From assembly GCA_015478775.1 (NCBI GenBank), contig JADMKP010000009.1, forward strand, positions 32,159 through 96,158: a stretch of DNA of 64,000 nt, given 5' to 3'. The stretch is from Fermentimonas sp. (lineage in GTDB: Bacteria > Bacteroidota > Bacteroidia > Bacteroidales > Dysgonomonadaceae). A program made the position numbers and the translations under genes. This document shows positions 42,321-52,046 of the stretch, one piece after another; position 1 is the first letter of the stretch; the number at the start of each line of letters is the position of its first letter. Below the pieces are notes generated by a model. The model made no database searches. It was not told where the DNA came from and saw only the letters and a list, made by a program, of their open reading frames with translations.

Positions 42321-43508
42321 CTATCTATCCAACAAAATACTGGTCATAATAAAAGGACCAATTGCTTTAGGGTCATCATCTCTAATAGGTTCAGATATAT
42401 AGTATTCGAAACTTCCATCTCGATAAATCTTATCTCCACCTAATCCAGCTACTGAGCATACATCAGTTACAGATATTGATCCATCGTTGTTCTCTCTTAT
42501 AAAACGTTTTACAAACTGATCGAAAGCAGTCTCACCTTTTTTCAAATACTCTTTAGGTAGATAGCCATTTTGTGCCCCTTTTACCCATGTATAAATAAAC
42601 ATTATCGATCCGGAAGATTCAAGATAGTTGCCTTCTCTTTCCTGCAAGTTGGTCAACTGGTACCACATTCCTGATTGGGAATCACGATATTTGTCAACAG
42701 AGGCAGATAAATTGTTCAGAATTTCAATGATTTCACCTCTCTGCGGATGATCTAATGGCATAAACTCTAAAACATCCACCAATGCCATCATATACCAACC
42801 AATACTTCTTGACCAAAAGTTTGGGGACTTACCAGTTATGGGGTCTGCCCATCGTTGTTCACGACTTTCATCCCATGCATGATAGAGAAGTCCTGTCTCT
42901 TCATCAATTAAATCTTCGTATGCAGTAATAAGTTGCAATGCAACTTCATCAAACAGTTGAGGTTCATTAAAAGTCTTTCCGTATTCTGCCAGAAATGGGC
43001 ATGCCATATATAGTCCATCAAGCCATACCTGATGAGGATATATATTCTTATGCCAGAAGCCGCCATTAGAAATACGTGGGTGAGTATCCATCTGACTCCT
43101 TAAAAGCTGAAGCGCTTTTAAGTATTTTGGGTTTTGCGACTTCTCGTAGACAGTGAAAAGGAATTTCCCTGGATTGATATGATCAATATTATAGCGTTCA
43201 ATATTATAAGTTTTAATTGTACCATCATTATTAACCATTGTATCAGCATAACTCAGGGCATAATCAAAATACTTGTTGTTGCCTGTTTTCTCATACACCT
43301 TTGTGAATGCCTGCATTTCAAGTCCATGTGTGTAATTCCACTTAATTTTGTCCATAAAATCTACCATCCAACTCTCAGGGTTTCTTTTCATTTCAGAGTC
43401 AGCCATCCTTATGTAATAGGGTTCAGTGTAATTTTTTTTCTGACTATTCTCCTTACATTGATAAAGAAAAGGAATTACGAGTAAGAAGACTAAATATACT
43501 TTTTTCAT
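42321..43508 (-). CDS. Unsaturated rhamnogalacturonyl/glucuronyl hydrolase, GH105
   Basis: KWNYTHGLEMQAF; HKNIYPHQVWLDGLYMACPFLAEYG; LYHAWDESREQRWADPITGKSPNFWSRSIGWYMMALVDVLE. Confidence 0.92.
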   Translation of the reverse strand: MKKVYLVFLLVIPFLYQCKENSQKKNYTEPYYIRMADSEMKRNPESWMVDFMDKIKWNYTHGLEMQAFTKVYEKTGNNKYFDYALSYADTMVNNDGTIKTYNIERYNIDHINPGKFLFTVYEKSQNPKYLKALQLLRSQMDTHPRISNGGFWHKNIYPHQVWLDGLYMACPFLAEYGKTFNEPQLFDEVALQLITAYEDLIDEETGLLYHAWDESREQRWADPITGKSPNFWSRSIGWYMMALVDVLEFMPLDHPQRGEIIEILNNLSASVDKYRDSQSGMWYQLTNLQEREGNYLESSGSIMFIYTWVKGAQNGYLPKEYLKKGETAFDQFVKRFIRENNDGSISVTDVCSVAGLGGDKIYRDGSFEYYISEPIRDDDPKAIGPFIMTSILLDR

Positions 43509-43532
43509 ATTGATGGTAAACTTACTAATTAT

Positions 43533-45218
43533 TTAATTAAAATCAATTTCATCTATATTTACATCATTTGCCACATTCACCTTATTTTTAGGTATCCCAC
43601 TAAGATGTAACTCAGAAGTGTTAGCTCCACTAATTTTTGCAACTTCCGTATCATTACTAACTTCAAAATTAAGATTCTCTGCATTAAAATTCTTTACATT
43701 ATTGAAAAGATATGCAGGACCAACCTCTGGGATGATGGTAACATTTTTTAAATTGATGTCTTTAGACTCAGAAAATTCTGCACCGTATCGTGATGTTATG
43801 TAAGCATTTTCCAGATTAATATTTTCAATATTCATTTCTGGCAGACCGTTAAAAAGCATTGCTCGACGTGCATTTCTGGACACCAGATTTTTTACATATA
43901 TGTTTTTAAAAACCGGGGTCTCTTCATTTACAGGAAAGGGCATCCCACCTGTAGGTGTTGTATCACCATCTTCAAGTGATTCAGAGGCAGATTTCCCTCC
44001 ATAAAACAGGTCAAACAAGAAGGAATCTGTTGCTATATTGAACATGTATATGTCTGATATGTAAATGTTGTCAACAACACCACCACGACCACGAGTACTC
44101 TTAAATCGAAGACCCACATCTGTACCTAGAAACTGACAATTCTTTACTGAGATATTTTTTACTCCTCCCGACATTTCGCTTCCCACAACGAATCCGCCGT
44201 GACCTTGAAATACTTTGCAATTCTCAACAATTACATTCTCTGTTGGTATTCCACGTAACCTGCCTTCTTCATCTTTTCCTGATTTTATGCAGATTCCATC
44301 ATCCCCAACATCAAACATTGAATTAACAATAATACTGTTTAAACAAGACTCAAGATCTAATCCATCTCCATTTTGAGAATATCCGGGGTTACGAACAAAA
44401 ACACCATCAAGAATAACGTTTTCACACATTAATGGGTGAATATTCCAGGCAGGAGAATTTTCAAAAAGGACTCCTTCCAATAGAACGTTTTTACATTCAA
44501 TAAAACTAACCATCACTGGGCGAAGAAAGTCTTTAATTTCAAGCCACTCATCATCGCTGATGTCATATCGTGGTACATTCATATCGCTCATATCATGCCC
44601 TTTCAAAGATCCTTCAGAAGGAAACCAGTAATTATCATCTTTTACCACTCCACCCGATGCTACCACACTTTTCCAGTGGCTGTCAGATACCTTAGACTTT
44701 TTCAAAGGTCGCCATGATTCACCAGATCCATTTATGGAGCCTTCACCTGTAATAGCAATGTTTTCTATATTGCGTCCTGAAATAGGTGATTGACATCGCA
44801 ACGTTTCGAGTCCTTCAAAGATTGTTTCTACCAAAGGATAAAGGCTTTTATCTGGTGAGAATAATATCAAAGCACCTTTTTCGAGATTCATATTTATATT
44901 CGATTCAAAGACAATGGGTCCTGTAAACCAAATCCCTTTAGGTACAATTAGAGTTCCCCCACCTTTTGCAGATAAGTCGCTCATAGCATCAGAGAAAGCT
45001 GTTGTGTTAAGTGTTATGCCATCAGGATTTCCGTCATAATCGAGTAAATTTACTCTTCTATTTGGAAATGTGGGCCTTTGTACCCGTGGCATATCAAATG
45101 GCAAATCCTCATATAAATATTCATATTTATAAGCATTGCTATTTGTTGAATTGTTGGTACATGACAAAACTAAAAAAGCAAAAGTCAGTAATAACAAATA
45201 TTTTTTCATCTGTTTCAA
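43533..45218 (-). CDS. Polygalacturonase, GH28
   Basis: NSPAWNIHPLMCENVILDGVFVRNP...NGDGLDLESC; DVGDDGICIKSGKD; GHGGFVVGSEMSGGVKN; RFKSTRGRGG. Confidence 0.93.
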   Translation of the reverse strand: MKQMKKYLLLLTFAFLVLSCTNNSTNSNAYKYEYLYEDLPFDMPRVQRPTFPNRRVNLLDYDGNPDGITLNTTAFSDAMSDLSAKGGGTLIVPKGIWFTGPIVFESNINMNLEKGALILFSPDKSLYPLVETIFEGLETLRCQSPISGRNIENIAITGEGSINGSGESWRPLKKSKVSDSHWKSVVASGGVVKDDNYWFPSEGSLKGHDMSDMNVPRYDISDDEWLEIKDFLRPVMVSFIECKNVLLEGVLFENSPAWNIHPLMCENVILDGVFVRNPGYSQNGDGLDLESCLNSIIVNSMFDVGDDGICIKSGKDEEGRLRGIPTENVIVENCKVFQGHGGFVVGSEMSGGVKNISVKNCQFLGTDVGLRFKSTRGRGGVVDNIYISDIYMFNIATDSFLFDLFYGGKSASESLEDGDTTPTGGMPFPVNEETPVFKNIYVKNLVSRNARRAMLFNGLPEMNIENINLENAYITSRYGAEFSESKDINLKNVTIIPEVGPAYLFNNVKNFNAENLNFEVSNDTEVAKISGANTSELHLSGIPKNKVNVANDVNIDEIDFN

Positions 45219-45303
45219 TTAAAAAGTTTATTAAATTGTTAGATAGAATCCGTTTAAATAAGTACCCAAAGAGCACTCATTTAAACGGATTAGGCTCTAA
45301 GAA

Positions 45304-46878
45304 TTATTGTAACCAGCGAGGATCACCCGTTCCTTTGGCATTCACAATTATATTTGTAACTGTAAAATCACCTGCTGATGAATTTACAAAACCCGGATCA
45401 TCTTTAGTTGCCGAATCATCAAAAAATCTTGATGAAGCTCCCGAATCAGAGAATAGGTTAGGAGCATTAAAGAAATTGTTCCCTCCCAATGTTGGATTCG
45501 TATCTGTATTTGCTTGATTTGTAAAAATACCAGTCAAGTCAGATACAATATTATTAGTAAATGAAATCTTATTTCCTACAAACCTTACATAAAATAGTCT
45601 TCTGGAAGTAGATCCATTAATTACACCATGTATCGTGTTATGATCAATATTTATAATAGAAGTAGCGGTTGGGAAATCTCCCGATTTATCGTCATAACGA
45701 AGGAAATCTCTATCAGGAACACAGTTATATACAGTATTGTTGGTGAAATTTAAGTTATTAAATGCACCCGATCTCGAGTCCATGAAGTCACTTCCACTAC
45801 TCATTACATCATGAATAATATTATTGTTAAATGTAATTGTCTCAACAAGAGAAGCAACATTTAAGTAAAATAGTCCCTTGTTTACATTCCTAATAATACT
45901 ACCTTCAACAATAAGATCTCCATAAGTAACACCTGCTGTGTTGAATATAATTGCATGATTATCAATTTCGACTAGTGCTTGATCAGCTCCATCTAGTATT
46001 ATATCTTTAAGCAGTAGAGAAGCACCATCTTCAATTGATATATATCCACTAATTACCGGTCTGTCACTTGGGAAAACACCTCTAATTTCGATGTTTTTGT
46101 TAACTGTAACCTTTCCACCGTTACCATATTTTCCAGGATGTAGGGCAAATGCATCACCATTTTCAGCAGAAGCAAGCATAGCATTAAAATCATCCTCTGG
46201 AGTTACCTCTATAGCACCACCTAGATCGAGTAGAGTTTCAAAGTTAATTGTAGCTCTAACCTTAGTTCCATTTAGAAGTAAGGCACTATAGCTTGTAGAG
46301 CCTGTGAGTCCCGAAACCGTTGCAGCACCTGCTGTAATTTCGTCACTTGAAACTGTATGGGTTATATTACCAGGTTCTAATTTGATTTGTGTAATTACTC
46401 TTCCAGGTATCCAACGAAGTGTTGCTTGCGTTGGACCAATATCTTCACTTCCAAAAGGTTGTGATATATCTTCTTGCGCAGTCATAAATGTAACTCCTTC
46501 CCATTTAGAGTCCGTTGCTCCAGGGGTAACGGCCTTTATTCTTACAGAGTAACGAGTCTCACCATCTAGTTCCTTAATATCATAAGGTATATCAGATGCC
46601 TTAACACCTTCTATAACTCTAACCGGTGTTCCTGCAAATGTCATATCATCATCTTGAAATACCTCTAGCGTATAAGACTCAACCTCAATGTTTGGCGCCC
46701 AGTCGATTCGTGCATCTACCCTGTTAATCACCAATACGCTAATATCAATAGGAGAAAAAAGTCTTTCATATTCTATTGATGTTAACTCTTCGGCTCTATC
46801 ATCAGAGCAACTATAATTGAAGAGAGATGCTATCAATAGAGCAAATATGGGTATATATAGTCTGCTTGTCATTTTCAT
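45304..46878 (-). CDS. FN3-like plus beta-helix (DUF4957/DUF5123-like) surface lipoprotein
   Basis: Lipobox LFNYSCSD; two FN3-like domains; C-terminal repeated PbH1-like motifs FNNNIIHDV, FTNNTVYNC, IDHNTIHGV, FTNNIVSDL; directly after susD. Confidence 0.7.
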   Translation of the reverse strand: MKMTSRLYIPIFALLIASLFNYSCSDDRAEELTSIEYERLFSPIDISVLVINRVDARIDWAPNIEVESYTLEVFQDDDMTFAGTPVRVIEGVKASDIPYDIKELDGETRYSVRIKAVTPGATDSKWEGVTFMTAQEDISQPFGSEDIGPTQATLRWIPGRVITQIKLEPGNITHTVSSDEITAGAATVSGLTGSTSYSALLLNGTKVRATINFETLLDLGGAIEVTPEDDFNAMLASAENGDAFALHPGKYGNGGKVTVNKNIEIRGVFPSDRPVISGYISIEDGASLLLKDIILDGADQALVEIDNHAIIFNTAGVTYGDLIVEGSIIRNVNKGLFYLNVASLVETITFNNNIIHDVMSSGSDFMDSRSGAFNNLNFTNNTVYNCVPDRDFLRYDDKSGDFPTATSIINIDHNTIHGVINGSTSRRLFYVRFVGNKISFTNNIVSDLTGIFTNQANTDTNPTLGGNNFFNAPNLFSDSGASSRFFDDSATKDDPGFVNSSAGDFTVTNIIVNAKGTGDPRWLQ

Positions 46879-46882
46879 ATTA

Positions 46883-48649
46883 TTAGTTTGTTAATTTACC
46901 GTTACTACTGTCAATAAATGTTTGCCATATTGGCCAGAATTGGTTCTCATCCGGATTGTTTTGATAAAGTGAATTTATCAAATCTTGAGATAAACGATCG
47001 GGATTAAACCAAACTGTACTACTTTCATAATTCAGGCTTTCTCCAATTTCGTCAGTATCACCATGGTTAAGTCCATAAATTATAAGGGTTTCATTATCAT
47101 CAGCAATTTTATGATATAGCTTCTCAGGAAGATTGGCATAAGGTCCTTCTCTATTTATTAATTGTGTCATTTTCACTTTTGCCTCATCCAGCTTTGTCTT
47201 TAGAAGATTCCAACGGATTAGATCTGCCTTGCGAAGACTTTCACCGGCAAATTCTAGTGCACGCTGATCAACAATTGCGTTGAAGAAAGTATCCTTACTA
47301 GTTGTAACACTTGCCATATAAGTATTTACTTTTGCTGATGGAAGAGCTCTATCCAGAATAGGCCTCAAATATGCAGCAGCAGCAGAAGGTCCTTCAAGTT
47401 CATTTATAGCTTCGGCAGCCATAAGGTAAATGTCTGCTAATCTCATGTATTGCCAATTTATACCATCATCATTTGTAGATGTAACATACCTATCCATCCA
47501 TTCGTAACGAAGTTTTCCAAAACTCCAGTTTCCAATATTTCTTAGTTGCTGTCTACTTGGGTTTGAGTTCGACCATTCATAAGGTACACAGGTTATATCT
47601 CTTCTAACATCATCCACGTCATAATCGTAAAAAAGGTAAGGTAACGGACCATTAGTTCCACCACGATTCTGACCTGTATATTGGTCAATAGCTCTATGCT
47701 GTACGCCAAGTGTAAACAATACGCGACCACGTCCTGCAGAAAATGGTATTTCCCAAATGGATTCTTTCCCTGCTTTTACATCATCTTTACAAAGTAATTT
47801 GAAGTTTTGTTCAAAAGATCCTAAAGTGTTTGAACCTGAATTTATAATTTCCAAACTTTTCTCTTTAGCCAGAGTATACATTTTCTCTACACTCAAATCA
47901 GGATCATTGCTGCGTCTAACACCATCTGCTCTTTGAGAATATCCCGATGCATAAAGAGCTATGCGAGCCATCATACCTTTTACAAATGCTTTATTTACAC
48001 GCTCCGTAGATGAAGTTATCCCTGTTTCGTTTGGCCATGCAACTAAATCTTCAGCCTCTTCCAAATCGTTAAGTAATTGTTTATAAATTAAATCACGATC
48101 TGATTTGGGGAGATAAAGAGTCTCTGTAGTGATAGGCTCAAACCTCGCAGGCACATCACCCCAAGCTTTTACTAAATCAAGATATATGACAGCTCTCAAT
48201 GTTAGGGCTTCACCTAAAAGTTGTGCCATTTGAGGATTGTCTTCAATATTTCCATACGCACGCAACCCTTCAATTGCTTTATTTGCACGTTCAATACCTT
48301 CATAAAATTTAGCCCATGCATTGTTATCAGTATTCATTTGAGTGTTTCCGGGAGTAGTGGCATATGTTGATATCTCATACTTACCAGCATCGTTTAGTTG
48401 ACTAGGGTTGATTCCATTAATCCACTCCACATCACTATTGATTCCATAATATGGTAAAAATCTACCCCGGTATGAATTGGTTTCTCCAAAAGACTGATGT
48501 ATTCCCATAACAGCACCTTCTGCAAGAGCTTCAACTGAGAGTACAACCGAGCCTTCAGCAGCCGATTGAGAGGGTGCATCTAAGTCGCAAGATGTAAATA
48601 GTATACCAACTGATACTACAATTAAAAATATATTTATTAGATGTTTCAT
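46883..48649 (-). CDS. SusD/RagB family outer-membrane lipoprotein
   Basis: Lipobox LFTSCDLD; ALTLRAVIYLDLVKAWGDVPARFEP; MRLADIYLMAAEAINEL; DQRALEFAGESLRKADLIRW. Confidence 0.94.
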   Translation of the reverse strand: MKHLINIFLIVVSVGILFTSCDLDAPSQSAAEGSVVLSVEALAEGAVMGIHQSFGETNSYRGRFLPYYGINSDVEWINGINPSQLNDAGKYEISTYATTPGNTQMNTDNNAWAKFYEGIERANKAIEGLRAYGNIEDNPQMAQLLGEALTLRAVIYLDLVKAWGDVPARFEPITTETLYLPKSDRDLIYKQLLNDLEEAEDLVAWPNETGITSSTERVNKAFVKGMMARIALYASGYSQRADGVRRSNDPDLSVEKMYTLAKEKSLEIINSGSNTLGSFEQNFKLLCKDDVKAGKESIWEIPFSAGRGRVLFTLGVQHRAIDQYTGQNRGGTNGPLPYLFYDYDVDDVRRDITCVPYEWSNSNPSRQQLRNIGNWSFGKLRYEWMDRYVTSTNDDGINWQYMRLADIYLMAAEAINELEGPSAAAAYLRPILDRALPSAKVNTYMASVTTSKDTFFNAIVDQRALEFAGESLRKADLIRWNLLKTKLDEAKVKMTQLINREGPYANLPEKLYHKIADDNETLIIYGLNHGDTDEIGESLNYESSTVWFNPDRLSQDLINSLYQNNPDENQFWPIWQTFIDSSNGKLTN

Positions 48650-48667
48650 CTTATTTTTCTTTTAAAG

Positions 48668-51600
48668 TTAAAAATTTAAATTTACTCCAAATACTATCTG
48701 ACGGCTTTTTGGGTAAGCTGAATAATCAACTCCCGGCGATAGATTTGTTCTTCTTACTGTTGATACTTCTGGATCATATCCCGAGTAGTCCGTCCATAGG
48801 AATACATTATATCCCGTAACATAAAATCTCAAGCTCTCGATTTTTGCTTTAGAAACTAAATTTCTAGGCAATGTATAACCAAGTGTTAGTGTGTTTAAGC
48901 GAAGGTAACTTCCATCTTCAACGGCCCAATCACTAAAAATCATTCGCGGAGTCATTGGTGACCACATTGTGGTATTTGCGTTCATTGAAGTCAATTCACC
49001 AGGATCATTACTTATTGTTCCATCCTCGCGAAGGTTTGTCCATCTCTTACCAGGCTCCATAGATGAAATCATATTTCTGTACTGATATTTTCCCGTATGT
49101 GAGAACTCTATTTTATTAGCATTGTATATGTCATTTCCTACACTCCAGTTAAATGCAGCAGATAGATCGAAACCATAAAATGTACTGTTGATTGTGAATC
49201 CGCCAGTATGTGATGGGTTGGCATCACCTATAATTTCACGATCATCATTATCAACAACTCCGTTGCCATCTAAATCCTTTAATTTCATAGTTCCCGGTCT
49301 TATATCACCAATAACACCAGAAGCATTTGCCACACTTTCGTTTAAAATCCATTTACTTGAAGATTCGTCGTAACCAGAGAAATCTGATACTTCATATCTA
49401 CCATCTGATCGATAACCTATCATTTGACCGACAGCACCACCTTTAGCTATCCAGTAGTCATATCCAATTTCAGATGAGGCCCAGTATGTTTCATATCCAA
49501 AGTCATTCATTATACCCAAGCTCTGAATTTCAGTTTTATTAAATCCTATGTTACCGCTCAAAGCAAGAGTGAAATCTTTTTTGTTAATAGCATACCAATT
49601 AATAGTAGCTTCAAGTCCCTTATTCTGGTTTTCACCCATATTTCTGTACTGAGTGTCATAACCAGTACCGGCAACAGGGAATTCAATTAACAGGTCTTTT
49701 GTGCTATTTTTATACACTTCAAAAGAACCACTCAATCTTCCGTTTATTAAAGTGAAATCCAAACCAAGATTACGTGTAACTGTAGTTTCCCATTTCAAAT
49801 CTGGGTTAGCCATAGTTTTAGAAGGAGCCCAATAGTTGTCGAATCCATTTATCCAAGAAGTTGCTCTCGATTCAAACATTTGAACAAGCTGTCCTGTAGG
49901 AATATTGTTATTACCTGCCGTACCAAAACTAAAACGTAATTTTAAGTCGTCTAGCCACGACTCTGCGTTTTCCATAAAAGGTTCAGAAGAAATACGCCAT
50001 GCTGCTGCCGCTGATGGAAAATACCCCCATCTATTTTCTTTACTAAACTTCGACGATGCATCTGCACGGAATGTAGCACTAAGAATGTATTTCCCAATAT
50101 AGTCATAGTTTGCTCTACCAAAGTAAGATAGCAATTTATCGTCTTCGTTGTAATAGTTATCAATTGTATAAGGTGATCCCTGAGAAGAAAGTTTCCATGC
50201 ATCTTCTGCCGTAAAAGATTGAGGAAATCCATGTACCTCATCAGTAAGAGTTTTGCCCTCTGTTACAATATATTCATGACCTGCCATTAAGTTGAGGCTA
50301 TGATTCTCATTCAAGTACTTTTTCAAATCCCAATTCAGAGTATTAGTACTTCTCATTGTATTTCTTTCTCTATTAACAAGTCTAATTGCAGGCATCCCTT
50401 GATTATCAACTGAAGGGTAATTTTTTACATAATACGTTGTCAACCCCCAGAAACGCTGGTCGCTATCGCTATTGCGGTTATAGCCAATTTCAGATCTTAA
50501 ATTCAGATTGTCTACTAACTCCCAATTGGCGCTACCCGCAAGATTTAATCTCTTTTGTTCTTTTTCACGAGCATTGTCATATATTGCTTCAATAGGATTG
50601 TATAAGTTCCCTAAGTCGTCATCTGCACTACCTGCCGATGCATCAAGATTTTTTAATGGAATAGGTGTATAAATAACAGAGTATTTTAATCTCTTATCTG
50701 AGTCTAAAGTACTAGAAACGTCTTGTGCACCACCACCATCAATCTGAGTATCTGAGTAACGAACCGAAAAGTCTAGTGTGATTCGGTCAGTTGCTTTATT
50801 ATTCAATTTAAGACTCATACTGTTACGTTTGTAGTCAGAATCCTCCATAATTGCTTTGTTAGATAGATGCGAATAATTAAAAGCATATGTAATTTTATCC
50901 GAACCTCCATTTAAACTAATGCTATGGTTTACAGTACTTCCGGTTCTTCCAAATGTCAAATCCTGCCAGTCGTTGTACGGAACATTTCTATAAAGATCCA
51001 TATCCTCATAATTACCATAAAAAGAGTTATAGTTCTTTATTGCATCACTACCTCTAAGAGCAGCTAATTCATATTGCCAGTTGACATAATCATATGGCGA
51101 CAACACATCTAAAGTTTTAGCAATTTTTCTTACTCCATAATAAGCATTATAGCTAAGTCTAACCTTACCTGCCTGTCCCGATTTAGTTGTAATAATGACA
51201 ACTCCGTTGGCACCACGAGATCCATAAATAGCGGTTGAAGACGCATCTTTTAAAACGTCTATAGATTCGATATCTGTTGGTGGAATATCGGAGATAGTGT
51301 TTACAGGAAAACCATCTACAATATAAAGAGGATCGTTGCTCTGAGTAATAGAGCCACCTCCACGAACACGTATTCTCATTTCTGCATCAGGCGAGCCCTC
51401 AGTTGTTATTACCTGAACACCGGCCATTTTTCCTGTTATTGCTTCAGCTGCCGACGCAACCGGAACTGCAGCAATAGCATCGCCACCAACTGAAGCAACC
51501 GATCCCGTGAGATCACGTCTTCTTTGAGTACCATATCCAATTACTACTACTTCATCAAGGCTGGATACGTCTTCTTCCATAACAATATTTACTATGTTTC

Positions 51601-51886
51601 CATCTATAGTAACAACAATATCTTTCATGCCAATATAACTAACTTGAAGTGAAGTTGCATTCCTTGGTACCAAAAGAGTGTAATAACCATCTATATTTGT
51701 TGCAGAACCCATATTGGTTCCTGTAACCATTACGTTTGCACCGATAATCGGTTCCCCATAATTATCACTTACTGTCCCGCTAATAGTCCTTTCTTGAGCT
51801 GTAATAGAAAAAGAACAAAAAAGCGTAAACAATAGTAATCCCATTGTTAATTTCATTCTCATTTTCGAATCATTCATATTCATCAT
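48668..51886 (-). CDS. SusC/RagA family TonB-linked outer-membrane receptor
   Basis: ISGTVSDNYGEPIIGANVMVTGT; DEVVVIGYGTQRRRDLTGSV; PLYIVDGFPVN; LKDASSTAIYGSRGANGVVIITTK. Confidence 0.96.
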   Translation of the reverse strand: MMNMNDSKMRMKLTMGLLLFTLFCSFSITAQERTISGTVSDNYGEPIIGANVMVTGTNMGSATNIDGYYTLLVPRNATSLQVSYIGMKDIVVTIDGNIVNIVMEEDVSSLDEVVVIGYGTQRRRDLTGSVASVGGDAIAAVPVASAAEAITGKMAGVQVITTEGSPDAEMRIRVRGGGSITQSNDPLYIVDGFPVNTISDIPPTDIESIDVLKDASSTAIYGSRGANGVVIITTKSGQAGKVRLSYNAYYGVRKIAKTLDVLSPYDYVNWQYELAALRGSDAIKNYNSFYGNYEDMDLYRNVPYNDWQDLTFGRTGSTVNHSISLNGGSDKITYAFNYSHLSNKAIMEDSDYKRNSMSLKLNNKATDRITLDFSVRYSDTQIDGGGAQDVSSTLDSDKRLKYSVIYTPIPLKNLDASAGSADDDLGNLYNPIEAIYDNAREKEQKRLNLAGSANWELVDNLNLRSEIGYNRNSDSDQRFWGLTTYYVKNYPSVDNQGMPAIRLVNRERNTMRSTNTLNWDLKKYLNENHSLNLMAGHEYIVTEGKTLTDEVHGFPQSFTAEDAWKLSSQGSPYTIDNYYNEDDKLLSYFGRANYDYIGKYILSATFRADASSKFSKENRWGYFPSAAAAWRISSEPFMENAESWLDDLKLRFSFGTAGNNNIPTGQLVQMFESRATSWINGFDNYWAPSKTMANPDLKWETTVTRNLGLDFTLINGRLSGSFEVYKNSTKDLLIEFPVAGTGYDTQYRNMGENQNKGLEATINWYAINKKDFTLALSGNIGFNKTEIQSLGIMNDFGYETYWASSEIGYDYWIAKGGAVGQMIGYRSDGRYEVSDFSGYDESSSKWILNESVANASGVIGDIRPGTMKLKDLDGNGVVDNDDREIIGDANPSHTGGFTINSTFYGFDLSAAFNWSVGNDIYNANKIEFSHTGKYQYRNMISSMEPGKRWTNLREDGTISNDPGELTSMNANTTMWSPMTPRMIFSDWAVEDGSYLRLNTLTLGYTLPRNLVSKAKIESLRFYVTGYNVFLWTDYSGYDPEVSTVRRTNLSPGVDYSAYPKSRQIVFGVNLNF

Positions 51887-52046
51887 GTTTATTTAAGTTA
51901 ATTAGATGTGTGATATCAATTGTTATTAGATAAAACTGTTTAGTTTACGAATTATAATTATGCAATAATAGGGTACTTTTGTATAAAGAGTGTAGACTAT
52001 TTGGTTTTTAAGGGGTATATAATTGTTTAAATTATTTTACTTTTGT

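Noticed and set aside
40630-42349. Multiple plus-strand ORFs opposite the PL1-CE8 gene
   Set aside because: Shadow ORFs in AT-rich DNA opposite strongly conserved enzyme sequence; Ile/Phe-rich with no domain.
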